This document shows positions 34,962 through 43,630 of a DNA stretch of 64,000 nucleotides, in pieces. Position numbers and translations under genes: made by a program. The notes beneath the pieces are model-generated. The model was not told where the DNA came from. It saw only the letters and a list, made by a program, of their open reading frames with translations, and did not search any database. Position 1 is the first letter of the stretch; every line of letters starts with the position of its first letter. Origin of the DNA: Achromobacter deleyi (lineage in GTDB: Bacteria; Pseudomonadota; Gammaproteobacteria; Burkholderiales; Burkholderiaceae_B); contig NZ_CADIJO010000005.1 of NCBI RefSeq assembly GCF_902859705.1, forward strand, positions 62,001 to 126,000. The letters are read 5' to 3'.

Positions 34962-35885
34962 ATGCGCCTGCACTCGCCGTCCATGTCCGAGCTGCACGCC
35001 TTCATGACCGCGGCGCGGCTGGGCAGCTTCACCCTGGCGGCCGACCACCTGTGCGTCACCCAGGGTGCCGTCAGCCGCGCCATCGCCCGTCTGGAAGCGC
35101 ATTTCGGCCAGCCGCTGATGCGCCGCGACGCCCACGGCCTGACCCTCACCGACACCGGCCGCAAGCTCTACGAAGGCGGCCTGGCGCCGCTGCAGGCCAT
35201 CGAGGCGCTCAGCGCCGAACTGCGCGCCGACAACCGCCGCCTGCGGCTGACGCTGGCCAGCGTGCCCACCCTGGCCAGTGCCTGGCTGGTGCCCCGCCTG
35301 CCCGACTTCCACCGGCGCCATCCCGACATCCAGCTGGGCTTTGCCGCCTACCGCCGCAACGAGGACTTCTCCGGCGCCACGCCGGACGCCGCCATTCTTT
35401 CGGGCGTGGCCGGCCAATGGCCCGGCTGGCAGGCGGACTACGTGATCGGTCGCGAAATGGTCGTCATCTGCAGCCCGGCGCGGCTGGCTACCCGGCGCGC
35501 GTGCGGCCTGTGGGACCGGCCCATCGGCCTGCTTGGCGAACCGCTGCTCTACCACTCCAACGGCCCAGACAACTGGGCCCGGTGGTTCGACGCGGCCGGC
35601 GTGCAGCGCGACGCCATCACCCTGGCCAGCGGCTTCGAACAGGTCAGCATCCTGGTGCGCGCCGTCATGGCGGACATGGGTATTGCGGTGTTGCAGCGCT
35701 GCCTGGTGCAGGACGACCTGCAGGCCGGCCATGTGGTCTCGCCCTTTCCCGACCTGCGCATCGCCATCGCCCGCGGCTACCACCTGTGCGCCCCGCCGCA
35801 ACGGCGCGACCACTACGCGCTGGCCTGCTTTCGCGACTGGCTGCTGGACACCGCCCGGCAAGACCCCGAAGCGGCCATGCCGTAA
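34962..35885 (+). CDS. LysR-family regulator (GcvA-like)
   Basis: A 307-residue LysR protein. The HTH spans about residues 22-60 (LGSFTLAADHLCVTQGAVSRAIARLE) and the effector domain fills the rest. Divergent placement from the Bug-type gene suggests it controls uptake of that ligand. ATG 34962 is used; a TTG at 34935 and an ATG at 34983 are in-frame alternatives. A strong hairpin terminator follows 10 bases after the stop codon. Confidence 0.9.
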   Translation: MRLHSPSMSELHAFMTAARLGSFTLAADHLCVTQGAVSRAIARLEAHFGQPLMRRDAHGLTLTDTGRKLYEGGLAPLQAIEALSAELRADNRRLRLTLASVPTLASAWLVPRLPDFHRRHPDIQLGFAAYRRNEDFSGATPDAAILSGVAGQWPGWQADYVIGREMVVICSPARLATRRACGLWDRPIGLLGEPLLYHSNGPDNWARWFDAAGVQRDAITLASGFEQVSILVRAVMADMGIAVLQRCLVQDDLQAGHVVSPFPDLRIAIARGYHLCAPPQRRDHYALACFRDWLLDTARQDPEAAMP

Positions 35886-35890
35886 CAAAA

Positions 35891-35915
35891 ACAAACGGGC
35901 CCCTTGCGGGGCCCG
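35891..35915. terminator. intrinsic terminator between convergent genes
   Basis: CGGGCCCC (35896-35903), loop TTGC and GGGGCCCG (35908-35915) form an 8-bp stem. The A-rich stretch just before it (35886-35895) reads as a T-run on the minus strand, so it terminates the small zinc-ribbon gene and perhaps also the LysR gene. Confidence 0.75.
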
Positions 35916-35958
35916 GCACTTGCACTACGTAGGCGGCCTGGGCGCCGCCGCCAGCCCG

Positions 35959-36174
35959 TCAGGGGGCCAGCTTGAATCCCAGGTCCACACCCCACTTGTC
36001 CGTCTCACGCAGCCACTTGGCGCCGCAGCTCAAGCAGCGGAAGTGGTCTTCGCGGCTTTCCTCGCGGCCCTTCTGTGTCGGGTTGGTGAATCCCTGGTGC
36101 CCCAAATGAGAATGCGGTGCAACGCCCGCAAGCCCGGGGTTAATGCGTTGGCAAGCCAAGCACATAACGCTCAT
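35959..36174 (-). CDS. small zinc-ribbon protein
   Basis: A 71-residue protein with two CxxC pairs (C5-C8 and C47-C50), which should bind one zinc ion, and a His-rich loop (HSHLGH) between them. It has no signal peptide. Function is unknown, but such small ribbons often mediate nucleic-acid or protein contacts. An AT-rich stretch upstream (36180-36270) probably carries its promoter. Confidence 0.75.
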   Translation of the reverse strand: MSVMCLACQRINPGLAGVAPHSHLGHQGFTNPTQKGREESREDHFRCLSCGAKWLRETDKWGVDLGFKLAP

Positions 36175-36276
36175 TGATGCTTCCCCACAAACATAGTTAC
36201 CAAATTGTAAGGGATTTCACCAATGTTTTTCTATCAAAATCTGTCCCCGATTAGACAAAAATTGTTAACGGCGCAA

Positions 36277-37383
36277 TTAAACAACGGCCGGCAAGGCCGC
36301 CAGGCAGGTTGCCAGGTGGTAAGGCGAGGTCGACGGCATGTCTGCCCGCACCACGTTGCCGCTGCCGTCCAGGCATTCGTACCAGCCGCCCGCATGCAGG
36401 AAATGGGTCCGGAAATGCCCCAAAGCCGACGCCAGCGCCGGCAGGTCACCCACCACCGCCAGGACCCGCAGGTATTCGGTCTGCGCCCAGATCCGGCGCG
36501 TGTCGTCCAGCACCCCGCCGCGCTCGTCCAGCGCGGCAATGACGCCGCCCGCATCCACGCCGTGTCCACGGGCCCAATGGACCCCGCGCGGCAGGGATTC
36601 GGCCAGGTCCAGTCCGTCGAACACGTCGGCCGCGCCACGCACCAGTGACAGCCATTCGAACTGATGGCCCGGTTCGATGCGGTTGCCGGCCGCGCCTTGC
36701 GGCGCTTCCGAGATGCATTGCGTCGGCGCGCTAAGGAAAGACTGCGTCATCGCCTGCGCCAGCCCGCGCAGGCGCTGCGCGAACAGGGCCGGCTCGGCCA
36801 CCTGCGCCGCGGCCAGGTAGGCCTCGGTCAGGTGCATCATGGGATTCTGCGCCGGTCCGCGCAGCACCTGGCTCCAGTCCGGGCTCAGCGCGGCGTGGTA
36901 CAGCGAATCGGCCGCCTTGAAGCGCGACTCGATGGTCTCGGCCGTGGCCAGCAGCAGCTTGCGCGCGTCCGCGTTGCGAGACCGGCGAAAATACGCCGCG
37001 CACGCGAACACGATGAAGGCATGGGTGTACAGGTCCTGCGTCTCGTCCAGCGGCCGCCCCGCGGCGTCGATGCTGTAGCGCCAGCCCCCATGCGACTCGT
37101 CGCGAAACAGCCGCCGCAACGATGCAAACAGACGGTCGGCGTGCGCCGCGGCCGCAGCGCCCGGCGCCTCGGCATACACGTAGAGTTGACGCGCGCACGC
37201 CATGGCGCGATAGCGCTCGGCCGGCATCGGCCGGCCCGTGGCCGCATCCAGGGATTCAAAGGGCAGACCCAGCACGTCATTGAAGCCCGGCCCGATCCAC
37301 ATGGGCAGGATGACGGAGTCGAAATGCGCGCGGAAAGCGTTGATGTGCTCCGCCAGCGCGGAGTTGGTCTGTGCGGCAGTCAT
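36277..37383 (-). CDS. AGE-family epimerase/isomerase
   Basis: A 368-residue (alpha/alpha)6-barrel protein of the N-acylglucosamine 2-epimerase family, which interconverts sugars such as GlcNAc/ManNAc or mannose/fructose/glucose. Matching segments are DETQDLYTHAFIVFACAAYFR, NPMMHLTEAYLAAA, PGHQFEWLSLV and RRIWAQTEYLRVLA; these provide the His, Glu and Arg residues lining the active site. The exact sugar is not clear. ATG 37383 is chosen since family resemblance begins just after. No other sugar genes adjoin it. Confidence 0.87.
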   Translation of the reverse strand: MTAAQTNSALAEHINAFRAHFDSVILPMWIGPGFNDVLGLPFESLDAATGRPMPAERYRAMACARQLYVYAEAPGAAAAAHADRLFASLRRLFRDESHGGWRYSIDAAGRPLDETQDLYTHAFIVFACAAYFRRSRNADARKLLLATAETIESRFKAADSLYHAALSPDWSQVLRGPAQNPMMHLTEAYLAAAQVAEPALFAQRLRGLAQAMTQSFLSAPTQCISEAPQGAAGNRIEPGHQFEWLSLVRGAADVFDGLDLAESLPRGVHWARGHGVDAGGVIAALDERGGVLDDTRRIWAQTEYLRVLAVVGDLPALASALGHFRTHFLHAGGWYECLDGSGNVVRADMPSTSPYHLATCLAALPAVV

Positions 37384-37534
37384 CTTGGAACGACGCATGC
37401 CCGATAAGGGCTGCTTGTTAGGGAGCAGCGACGATAACCCAAATTTATGTCGCCATCGTGCAAGCATCATTCGGAGCGTCATGCGCACACAGACCGGTAC
37501 AGCCGTTCAACTTCCTTCAAGGGCTTGCCATGCC

Positions 37535-37747
37535 CTATCGGAAGATGTTTTCCTCGACCCAGTTCTGCGCGAAGATTTCCGCGCGATCTCGTGCTTCGTC
37601 CAACGAAGCGCAGTTGCCCAAGTGGGAAAACGCGGCATCCACCTCGGTGCCGCCCTCAGCCGTTACCGTCAGCAGTACGCCATATCCGCCGGTATCCATG
37701 GCCGCTGTGGAAACGTCGATCAGTACTTCCTGGTCACGATGCTGCAT
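37535..37747 (-). CDS. small conserved protein, 70 residues
   Basis: A small acidic protein (MQHRDQEVLIDVSTAAMD at the start, EEARDRAE-like helix near the end) with no membrane segment. The start is well supported: GGGAGG lies seven bases before ATG 37747. I cannot name the family. It lies 151 bases upstream of the epimerase gene on the same strand. Confidence 0.7.
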   Translation of the reverse strand: MQHRDQEVLIDVSTAAMDTGGYGVLLTVTAEGGTEVDAAFSHLGNCASLDEARDRAEIFAQNWVEENIFR

Positions 37748-38093
37748 GTGTTACCTCCCAGTCGGTTACCTAAACGCGTGAACCACGCGTGACGTAGCGG
37801 GTTGCAGAATTCCCGCGCAATGAATAGACCTGAAAACGTCACGCAAGTTCATCTTACCGGCGCGCACCCCAGCGCGATACGTCCGGACGCAGCCAAATCA
37901 GACAAACCGTCTCAGGAGATTCCCGTAGGGCGCGAAAATAGGACTGAAAGTCGCGCAATACCGCGTCAAAGTTCGCAAGAAACGCACTAATTCGCCACGA
38001 AGCGCGCGAAGCGATGCGTCACAAACACGTAGCGGGAGATGACGATGCAGGAGGGGCTCGGCCTGATGCCCTAAGGCCGATGGCGCATGCGCG
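37748..38093. other. non-coding stretch with an inverted repeat
   Basis: About 345 bases without a convincing gene; the open frames present lack ribosome-binding sites. ACGCGTG-AAC-CACGCGT (37774-37790) is a perfect 7-bp inverted repeat, 27 bases upstream of the small gene ending at 37747, and may be an operator or a hairpin. The base composition is somewhat lower in GC than the flanking genes. Confidence 0.5.
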
Positions 38094-38318
38094 CTAGCGC
38101 AAATGCATGGCGCCGGGTTCTTCCATGCGCAGGGACAGCTTGCCCTTGTCGGTGATGCGCCAGGCGCCGTCGGCGCCGGCCTCGATGCAGCGCAGGGTTT
38201 GCAGCGCTTGCGCCACATGCTCGGGCACGCTGGTCTGGACGGCGCCCGGTTCCGAATTGTCGGCAACGATGCGCAGCCAATGACCCAGTTCGCCCTTCTC
38301 GAAACGATGCAATGCCAT
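38094..38318 (-). CDS. small hypothetical protein, 74 residues
   Basis: A 74-residue product with a helical N-terminal part (HVAQALQTLRCIE) followed by a strand-turn pattern (ADGAWRITDKGKLSLRMEE) that resembles a small winged-helix or a regulatory fragment. No membrane segment or signal is present. The Shine-Dalgarno match is weak. Codon use fits the genome. It could be cotranscribed with the DMT transporter gene 69 bases upstream. Confidence 0.55.
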   Translation of the reverse strand: MALHRFEKGELGHWLRIVADNSEPGAVQTSVPEHVAQALQTLRCIEAGADGAWRITDKGKLSLRMEEPGAMHLR

Positions 38319-38387
38319 GCGTGGTGACTCTCAAATGAATACCGCAACGATAGCATGCCGCCCCGGGCCAACCGGGCCATGCGCGCC

Positions 38388-39299
38388 CTACGAGGGCCGC
38401 AACGCCAGGGGCCGCTTCATGCGCGCCGCCGCGGCCGACGCCGCCACGCTCAGGGCAATCAAGCCCAGGCCCAGCGCCAGGTCCGGCGAAATGCGCTCAT
38501 GGAACACCACCGACGACACGATCAGGCCGATGACCGGCACGCACAGCATCGCAATCGAGGTCGCCACCGGCGGCAGTTTCTGCGTCATGCCCAGCACCAC
38601 GATGAACGTCAGCGCCGTGGCCAGCGGCCCGGTATACAGAATGATCGGCCAGGCATCCGGCACCGCCAGGAAGGCGGGACTGCCATCGCGCAGCCAGGCC
38701 AGCGCGGCCAGCGGCACCGTGGCAATCGCGGTCTGCCACGGAATCATGTCGGCGCCCAGCCGCACGTGGCGGTTGCCGCGCAGCTGGATGATGTTGCAGG
38801 CCCAGGCGAACGACGCGCCCAGCAGCATCACCAGGCCGATCACTGTGTGCGCCTGCCATGGGCTGAACGCCGGCGCGACGATCACGCCGATGCCGGCATA
38901 GCTCAACGCCGTCGCGCCCCATTGGGCGGGCGACAGGCGCTCTTTGAGCACCAGCGACGACAGCGGAATGACCCAGATCGACGTGGCGTAGGCGATCACC
39001 GATGCGCGCCCCGGCGCCACGTATTGCAGCGCCCACAGCGCCAGCGCGGTAAACGCCCCCATCTGCAGCAAGGCCACGCCTGCCACCAGCGGCCATTCCT
39101 GGCGCGTCGGCAAACGCAGCCGTCCCAGCATGGCCAGCACCGCCACGCTGATCAGCGCGGCCGAACCGAACCGGCTGGCCGCCAGCCATAGCGGGCTCAT
39201 GTGCGCCAACCCCAGCTTCATGACGGGCCAATTGCCGCCCCAGATCATGACCGCCCCCGCCAGGGGCAACAACTTGCGCAACGTGCTCTCGTGGCTCAC
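38388..39299 (-). CDS. EamA/DMT-superfamily exporter
   Basis: A 303-residue membrane protein with ten hydrophobic helices in two EamA repeats. It begins MIWGGNWPVMKLGL around residues 18-31, the usual motif of metabolite exporters of the drug/metabolite superfamily. The start codon is GTG at 39299. It is divergent from an Lrp/AsnC-family gene, a pairing typical of amino-acid exporters, so it probably exports an amino acid or similar compound. Confidence 0.92.
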   Translation of the reverse strand: MSHESTLRKLLPLAGAVMIWGGNWPVMKLGLAHMSPLWLAASRFGSAALISVAVLAMLGRLRLPTRQEWPLVAGVALLQMGAFTALALWALQYVAPGRASVIAYATSIWVIPLSSLVLKERLSPAQWGATALSYAGIGVIVAPAFSPWQAHTVIGLVMLLGASFAWACNIIQLRGNRHVRLGADMIPWQTAIATVPLAALAWLRDGSPAFLAVPDAWPIILYTGPLATALTFIVVLGMTQKLPPVATSIAMLCVPVIGLIVSSVVFHERISPDLALGLGLIALSVAASAAAARMKRPLALRPS

Positions 39300-39328
39300 A
39301 GCTACATCTACCGCTTGAATATTCCGTG

Positions 39329-39348
39329 CTTTGGCCGATTAGCCAAAG
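39329..39348. promoter_or_regulatory. inverted repeat, candidate Lrp-type operator
   Basis: CTTTGGC-CGATTA-GCCAAAG is a perfect 7-bp inverted repeat with a 6-base spacer. It lies 30 bases before the DMT transporter start and about 110 bases before the divergent Lrp-family gene. Confidence 0.5.
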
Positions 39349-39456
39349 AAAGAAACAGTCTATAGGGTAAACCCCAGCATATTTCACCTCAATTTACCGC
39401 CATTCCATGCATACTCGGCACAAATGAACTGCCGACTCCAGAACCACAGGTGACTT

Positions 39457-39927
39457 ATGCCGGACATCAACCTGGATGCCACCGACATCCGTATTCTCAA
39501 TGAACTCCAGCGCGACGCCCGCCTGACCAACGTCGAGCTGGCCGCGCGCGTCAACCTGTCGGCCTCGCCCTGCCTGGCGCGCGTGCGGCGGCTGGAAACC
39601 GAAGGCCTGATCGACCGTCGGGTCACGCTGCTCAATGCCCGCAAACTCGGCCTGAAGGTCAACGTGTTCATCCAGATCTCGCTGGACAAGCAGCGCAAGG
39701 CCGCGCTGGACGTGTTCGAACGCGAAATCGCCGTGCTGCCCGAAATCATGGAGTGCTACCTGATGTCGGGCGATGCCGACTACCTGATCCGTGCACTGGT
39801 GCCCGACGTGGATGCGCTCGAACGCCTGATCGTCGAACACATCACGCGCATTCCCGGCGTGGCCAGCATTCGCTCCAGCTTCGCGCTCAAGCAGGTGCTC
39901 TACACCACCGCCGTGCCGCTGGCCTGA
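39457..39927 (+). CDS. Lrp/AsnC-family transcriptional regulator
   Basis: A 156-residue feast/famine regulator. The N-terminal HTH ([30 protein letters not shown]) is followed by a RAM ligand-binding domain ([25 protein letters not shown], then [18 protein letters not shown]). An amino acid is the expected effector. It lies opposite the EamA exporter and probably regulates it. A CAGG ribosome-binding site precedes the ATG. Confidence 0.94.
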   Translation: MPDINLDATDIRILNELQRDARLTNVELAARVNLSASPCLARVRRLETEGLIDRRVTLLNARKLGLKVNVFIQISLDKQRKAALDVFEREIAVLPEIMECYLMSGDADYLIRALVPDVDALERLIVEHITRIPGVASIRSSFALKQVLYTTAVPLA

Positions 39928-40029
39928 TGCGCGCTTGCGGTATCGGGCCGGCAAGCCCACAATGAAAATGTCCGCCGCCGGACCGACCCGGCAGCGGCGC
40001 CCCCTCCATCGCTTAGCAAGGAGCACACC

Positions 40030-40263
40030 ATGCCTGAAACCGAATGGTTCCCCGGCAGCACGCTACCCGATCGTCAGGGCTACTTTGAAGTGGCGTTCGA
40101 CACCGGCGAAACCGAAATCACCCGCTACGGCATCCTGGGCTGGGAACCCGCCGAAGAACGTGGCCACATCCTGCGCTGGCGCGGCCTGGACCCGAAAATC
40201 GAAGCCGCTGAAATCGAACGCGAAAGCGCGGTCCGCAACCACGGCGACGACATCCTGCGCTGA
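40030..40263 (+). CDS. small conserved protein, 77 residues
   Basis: An acidic 77-residue protein (many Glu residues, two Trp), with no membrane segment. AAGGAG six bases before the ATG makes the start secure. I do not recognise its family. A strong terminator follows 24 bases after the stop, so the gene is probably a short monocistronic unit. Confidence 0.72.
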   Translation: MPETEWFPGSTLPDRQGYFEVAFDTGETEITRYGILGWEPAEERGHILRWRGLDPKIEAAEIERESAVRNHGDDILR

Positions 40264-40287
40264 ACGGCGCCAACGCCTTCCAAAGAA

Positions 40288-40319
40288 AAAACGCCGCGGT
40301 GAAGCCACCGCGGCGTTTT
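40288..40319. terminator. bidirectional intrinsic terminator
   Basis: ACGCCGCGGT (40291-40300) pairs with ACCGCGGCGT (40307-40316), extended by A:T pairs, with an A-run before and TTTT after the stem. It can end transcription of the 77-residue gene (plus strand) and of the YSC84-type gene (minus strand). Confidence 0.9.
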
Positions 40320-40352
40320 GCATGGGATCGACATCCCGAGGGCCAATGCCCC

Positions 40353-40946
40353 TTACATATCGATCTTCGAGATCTTGGTGCCTTCCAGCGACACGCCTGC
40401 CATCAGGCCACCATTGTTCAGCACGAAACCCACGATCGGCTGTTGCGCCGTGTTGGTATCGATGCGGCCATTGGCGCCGATGTTGACCACCGCGACCGTG
40501 GCATCCGCGCCCACCGTCCAGCCATTGCTGTTGCGGAATTTGTTCAGGGCGTCGTCCGTCATGAACAGCACGAACATCGCCTTGGACTGCGCGCCGGCCT
40601 GGAAGCCGATCGAGCCTGCCGTGGTGCTGTAGTAGCCGGCATTGGCGCCACCCACCCGCAACACACCCTTGCCGTGCTCGGCGCCGATGAAGAAGCTGCC
40701 GCTCAGCACGTCAGGGAAAATCAGCACGCCCTTGGCGCGCGCGATCAATTCCTTGGATTGGGGGGAGGCTTCGTACAGCTTGCCCAACGACGCGTTGGCC
40801 GCGCTGTTGATCGATTGCCGTTGCTCGGTCGCCGATGCGGCGGACTTGGGGGAAGTGGTGGTGCAGCCGGCAAACAGCAGCCCGGCTACGCCGATCGTCG
40901 CGGCGGCCATGCCTGCGCGGCGCAAGCGAGGAAAACTGTCGAACAT
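40353..40946 (-). CDS. SYLF/YSC84-domain lipoprotein
   Basis: A 197-residue protein with a lipobox FAGC and a SYLF lipid-binding domain. Family sequence includes SKELIARAKGVLIFPDVLSGSFFIGAEHGKGVL and VLFMTDDALNKF, then a glycine-rich C terminus. The lipobox implies anchoring in a membrane facing the periplasm. Function is unknown in bacteria. ATG 40946 has AAGGAGAG just upstream, which fixes the start. Confidence 0.9.
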   Translation of the reverse strand: MFDSFPRLRRAGMAAATIGVAGLLFAGCTTTSPKSAASATEQRQSINSAANASLGKLYEASPQSKELIARAKGVLIFPDVLSGSFFIGAEHGKGVLRVGGANAGYYSTTAGSIGFQAGAQSKAMFVLFMTDDALNKFRNSNGWTVGADATVAVVNIGANGRIDTNTAQQPIVGFVLNNGGLMAGVSLEGTKISKIDM

Positions 40947-41194
40947 GGAACTCTCCTTGTTGTTGTCATCCGTTAACCACTCTACCGGCCCCTGGCCAAG
41001 GCGCAAGGCACATGATGTGATAAACGAAACAAAACCTACACCGTCCACACCCTGCCAGAACCCGCTTCAATCCACAGGCCACAAGATTTGCAGCCCATGG
41101 CACCTGGTGGCGCACCGCAACATTCAGTAGGGCAAGCCGTGTCTGGATACCTGCCTGCAAGCAGATCGACATCTGGCCGCGCCGAGCCCGTGCG

Positions 41195-41449
41195 TCAAAG
41201 AATACCGTAACGCGGCTCGCCCGTCGCCGGGTCCACCGACACGATGCCGGACAGCACCAGTTCCGCATGGCGCCTGGCCACGCTCTCGTCGGCAAAGGTC
41301 ACGAAACGCGGCAGCGACCAGCGCTGCTGGAAGTCCGCATCGCCTGGCCGCGACACGGCGATCTCGATCGCCAGCACGCCCGCATCCAGGCTGACCACTT
41401 CACACTTCACCTCGAAGCCGTCGATGTGACGTTGCGGCCACAAGTCCAT
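41195..41449 (-). CDS. hypothetical protein, 84 residues
   Basis: An 84-residue protein made mostly of predicted strands (DGFEVKCEVVSLDAGVLAIEIAV) with a helical end. It has no signal or membrane segment. I cannot name the family. ATG 41449 is preferred to the longer frame because CAGGAG lies upstream at a workable distance. The end is near the YSC84 gene start region but on the same strand and separated by about 250 bases. Confidence 0.6.
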   Translation of the reverse strand: MDLWPQRHIDGFEVKCEVVSLDAGVLAIEIAVSRPGDADFQQRWSLPRFVTFADESVARRHAELVLSGIVSVDPATGEPRYGIL

Positions 41450-41491
41450 TTCCCGCACTCCTGAAATCTGCTTGTCCGGCCGCAATATGCC

Positions 41492-41522
41492 AAAAAAAAA
41501 ACGGCTTGAAAAGCCGTGTTTT
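41492..41522. terminator. intrinsic terminator after the RpiR gene
   Basis: ACGGCTT (41501-41507), loop GAA and AAGCCGT (41511-41517), preceded by nine A residues (41492-41500). On the minus strand the stem is followed by a T-run, so it fits termination of the RpiR-family regulator gene. Confidence 0.85.
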
Positions 41523-41606
41523 GGGGCAGTCATACCGTACTAGAACAGCTAGTGCCGGCGTATCTGGACAAGCCCGGAAAGGAGGCAAAATCGGGCCGAT
41601 TTTGCG

Positions 41607-42470
41607 TCAACGCGCGGGCGGGTGGATCCACTGCGAATCCCACAATGCCTCGCCGCGTTCCAGCGTGGCCGCGAGTTCCTTTTTACGGCGCAACGCCACC
41701 GCTGCCAAGAGCGCGTTGCAGATCGACATCGCCGCCGTATAGGAATCGAACGGCGACGCGCTGGACGTGCGGGCCAGCAGCACGTGATGCGAAAACGCGG
41801 CGGCTGGCGCGGCCGCCGAATCGGTGATCAGCACCACCTTGCCGCCGCGCTCCTTGAACACCTTCACGGCATTGGCCGCGGCCACCGAGTAGCGCCTGAA
41901 CGTGAACGCCAGCAAGACATCCTGCTCGTCCAGCCACAGCAGCTGGTCTTCCAGGAACAGCGGGCCGGACGCCGTCATGGCCTTCACGCCGGGCAGGCAC
42001 AGATTCAGGTACAGCGCGACGTGGCTGGCCAACGGCGCGGCCTGGCGCAGGCCCAGCACGTGCACCCGCGCCTTGCGCTGGGTCAGGGCGCGCACGGCCG
42101 CTTCGAATGCGGCCACATCGATGGCGGCAAACGTCGCTTCCAGGTTGTGCTGGTCATGCAGCAAGGCGTTCTGCAGGCAGGCTTGCGCCGACGGGTTGTC
42201 GACGCTGACCGCGTCGGCCCGTTCGCCCGGCGAGGCCAGCATCGCCGTGACCTCGGCCCGCGCCTGCATCTGCGCCTGCGCGTAGCTGTCGTAGCCCAGC
42301 TTGGCCAACAGGCGCACCACGGTGGATGCACTGGTGCCGACCTTGCGCGCCAACGCCGTGGCGGATTCCAGCAGGCCATGGGGATAGCGCGACTGCATGT
42401 CCTCGACCACCAGCCGTTCGGTCTTGGTCAGTTTCTTGTCGTAGGCGGTGATGCGTTGGTGCAGGTTCAC
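41607..42470 (-). CDS. MurR/RpiR-family transcriptional regulator
   Basis: A 287-residue regulator. The N-terminal RpiR-type HTH (SATALARKVGTSASTVVRLLAKLGY) is followed by a SIS sugar-phosphate-binding domain (LGLRQAAPLASHVALYLN, DVLLAFTFRRYSVAAANAV, VVLITDSAAAPAA). The start is GTG at 42470. It is divergent from a Bug-type gene and probably represses it through the repeats in the intergenic region. A T-run terminator follows the gene. Confidence 0.92.
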   Translation of the reverse strand: MNLHQRITAYDKKLTKTERLVVEDMQSRYPHGLLESATALARKVGTSASTVVRLLAKLGYDSYAQAQMQARAEVTAMLASPGERADAVSVDNPSAQACLQNALLHDQHNLEATFAAIDVAAFEAAVRALTQRKARVHVLGLRQAAPLASHVALYLNLCLPGVKAMTASGPLFLEDQLLWLDEQDVLLAFTFRRYSVAAANAVKVFKERGGKVVLITDSAAAPAAAFSHHVLLARTSSASPFDSYTAAMSICNALLAAVALRRKKELAATLERGEALWDSQWIHPPAR

Positions 42471-42532
42471 GTGCGGTCGGACTCCATGAGGGGCACGCAG
42501 CGGCTGCCATGCCGCTAGGTGATAACCCCAAA

Positions 42533-42584
42533 TTCAACAACGTTCGTTGCAGACTATATTTCATCCTGCAATTTTCGTTGCAGA
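42533..42584. promoter_or_regulatory. promoter-operator region between RpiR and Bug genes
   Basis: TTCAAC (42533-42538), a 16-base spacer and TATATT (42555-42560) suggest a promoter for the Bug gene. CAACGTTCGTTG (42538-42549), a 12-bp palindrome, sits within the spacer. The 9-base word CGTTGCAGA occurs twice, at 42545 and 42576, 31 bases (three helical turns) apart, and TGCAA-N6-TTGCA overlaps the second copy. This is a convincing repressor-binding arrangement. Confidence 0.6.
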
Positions 42585-42619
42585 ATAGACCGAACCGTCC
42601 GTCACTACAAGAGAGCTTC

Positions 42620-43618
42620 ATGAAGCATCGATCCGAGGCGCCGTCGCCAGGCCGCCGCAACCTGCTCGCCGCCGGCGTGGGCGCCGCCCTGCTGCCCCTG
42701 GCCGCACGCGCCGACACCTACCCCTCGCGCCCCATCAGCCTGGTCGTGCCGTTTCCGGCCGGCGGTTCCGTCGACCTGGTCGGCCGCCTGTACGCGGAAG
42801 CGCTCGGCAAGGTGCTGGGCGTGACCCTCGTGGTCGAGAACCGTGACGGCGCCGGCGGCGCCATCGGCAGCCAGCGCGTGGCGCGCGCCAAGCCTGACGG
42901 CTACACGCTGGTCGCCTCGTCGCAAAGCTCGCACCTGGCCAACCCCATCATGCATCCCAACCTGGGCTACGACCCGATCAAGGACTTCACCTCGATCTCG
43001 CAGCTGGCGCGCACCCCGAACGTGCTGGTCACCAGCGCCGAACTGCCCGTCAAGACCTTCGCCGAATTCGTCGCCTACCTGAAGGCGCACCCCGACGAGG
43101 TGCACTTCGCCACCGCCGGTGTGGGCAGCATGGGCCAGCTCAATGCCGAACTGCTCAAGAACACCGTGCAGGTCAAGGCCGTGCACGTGCCCTATCGCGG
43201 CGGCGCGCCGCTCTTGAATGCCCTGCTGGCCAACGAAGCCCAGTTCGCGCTGGACAACCTGGCCCCCTTCCTGCCGCACATCCAGATGGGCAAGATGCGC
43301 GCCCTGGCCGTGGCCGCCCCCAGCCGCCTGGATACACTGCCGGACATCCCCACTTTTGCCGAACTGGGTTATCCCGTGCTTAACTCGATGTCCTGGATCG
43401 GACTGGCCGCGCCCGCCGGCACGCCGCCCGATATCGTGCAAAAGCTGCTGACCGCCGTCCAGACCGCGGCCCGCGAGCCGGCCACCGTGCAATCCCTGGA
43501 AAAAAGCGGCGCCCTGCCGCCCGAATTGCAGACCCCTGAAGCCTTCACCACCATGATGTCGCAACGCCTGGCCTTGTACAAAGACCTGGTCGACCGCGCC
43601 GGCATCCGCCCCGAATAG
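42620..43618 (+). CDS. Bug-family tripartite tricarboxylate-type substrate-binding protein
   Basis: A 332-residue binding protein with a twin-arginine-like leader (GRRNLLAAGVGAALLPLAARA). The mature start TYPSRPISLVVPFPAGGSVDL and the segments VVENRDGAGGAIG and HVPYRGGAPLLNALL mark the Bug family. No TctA or TctB gene is nearby. It is followed after 12 bases by an aspartoacylase-like gene and then an unknown gene, so the ligand is possibly an N-acylated amino acid. It is divergent from the RpiR regulator. Confidence 0.93.
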   Translation: MKHRSEAPSPGRRNLLAAGVGAALLPLAARADTYPSRPISLVVPFPAGGSVDLVGRLYAEALGKVLGVTLVVENRDGAGGAIGSQRVARAKPDGYTLVASSQSSHLANPIMHPNLGYDPIKDFTSISQLARTPNVLVTSAELPVKTFAEFVAYLKAHPDEVHFATAGVGSMGQLNAELLKNTVQVKAVHVPYRGGAPLLNALLANEAQFALDNLAPFLPHIQMGKMRALAVAAPSRLDTLPDIPTFAELGYPVLNSMSWIGLAAPAGTPPDIVQKLLTAVQTAAREPATVQSLEKSGALPPELQTPEAFTTMMSQRLALYKDLVDRAGIRPE

Positions 43619-43630
43619 GCCCTATCCCAG

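Noticed and set aside
37802-37990. 62-codon frame on the plus strand
   Set aside because: No ribosome-binding site, atypical composition and no resemblance to known proteins.
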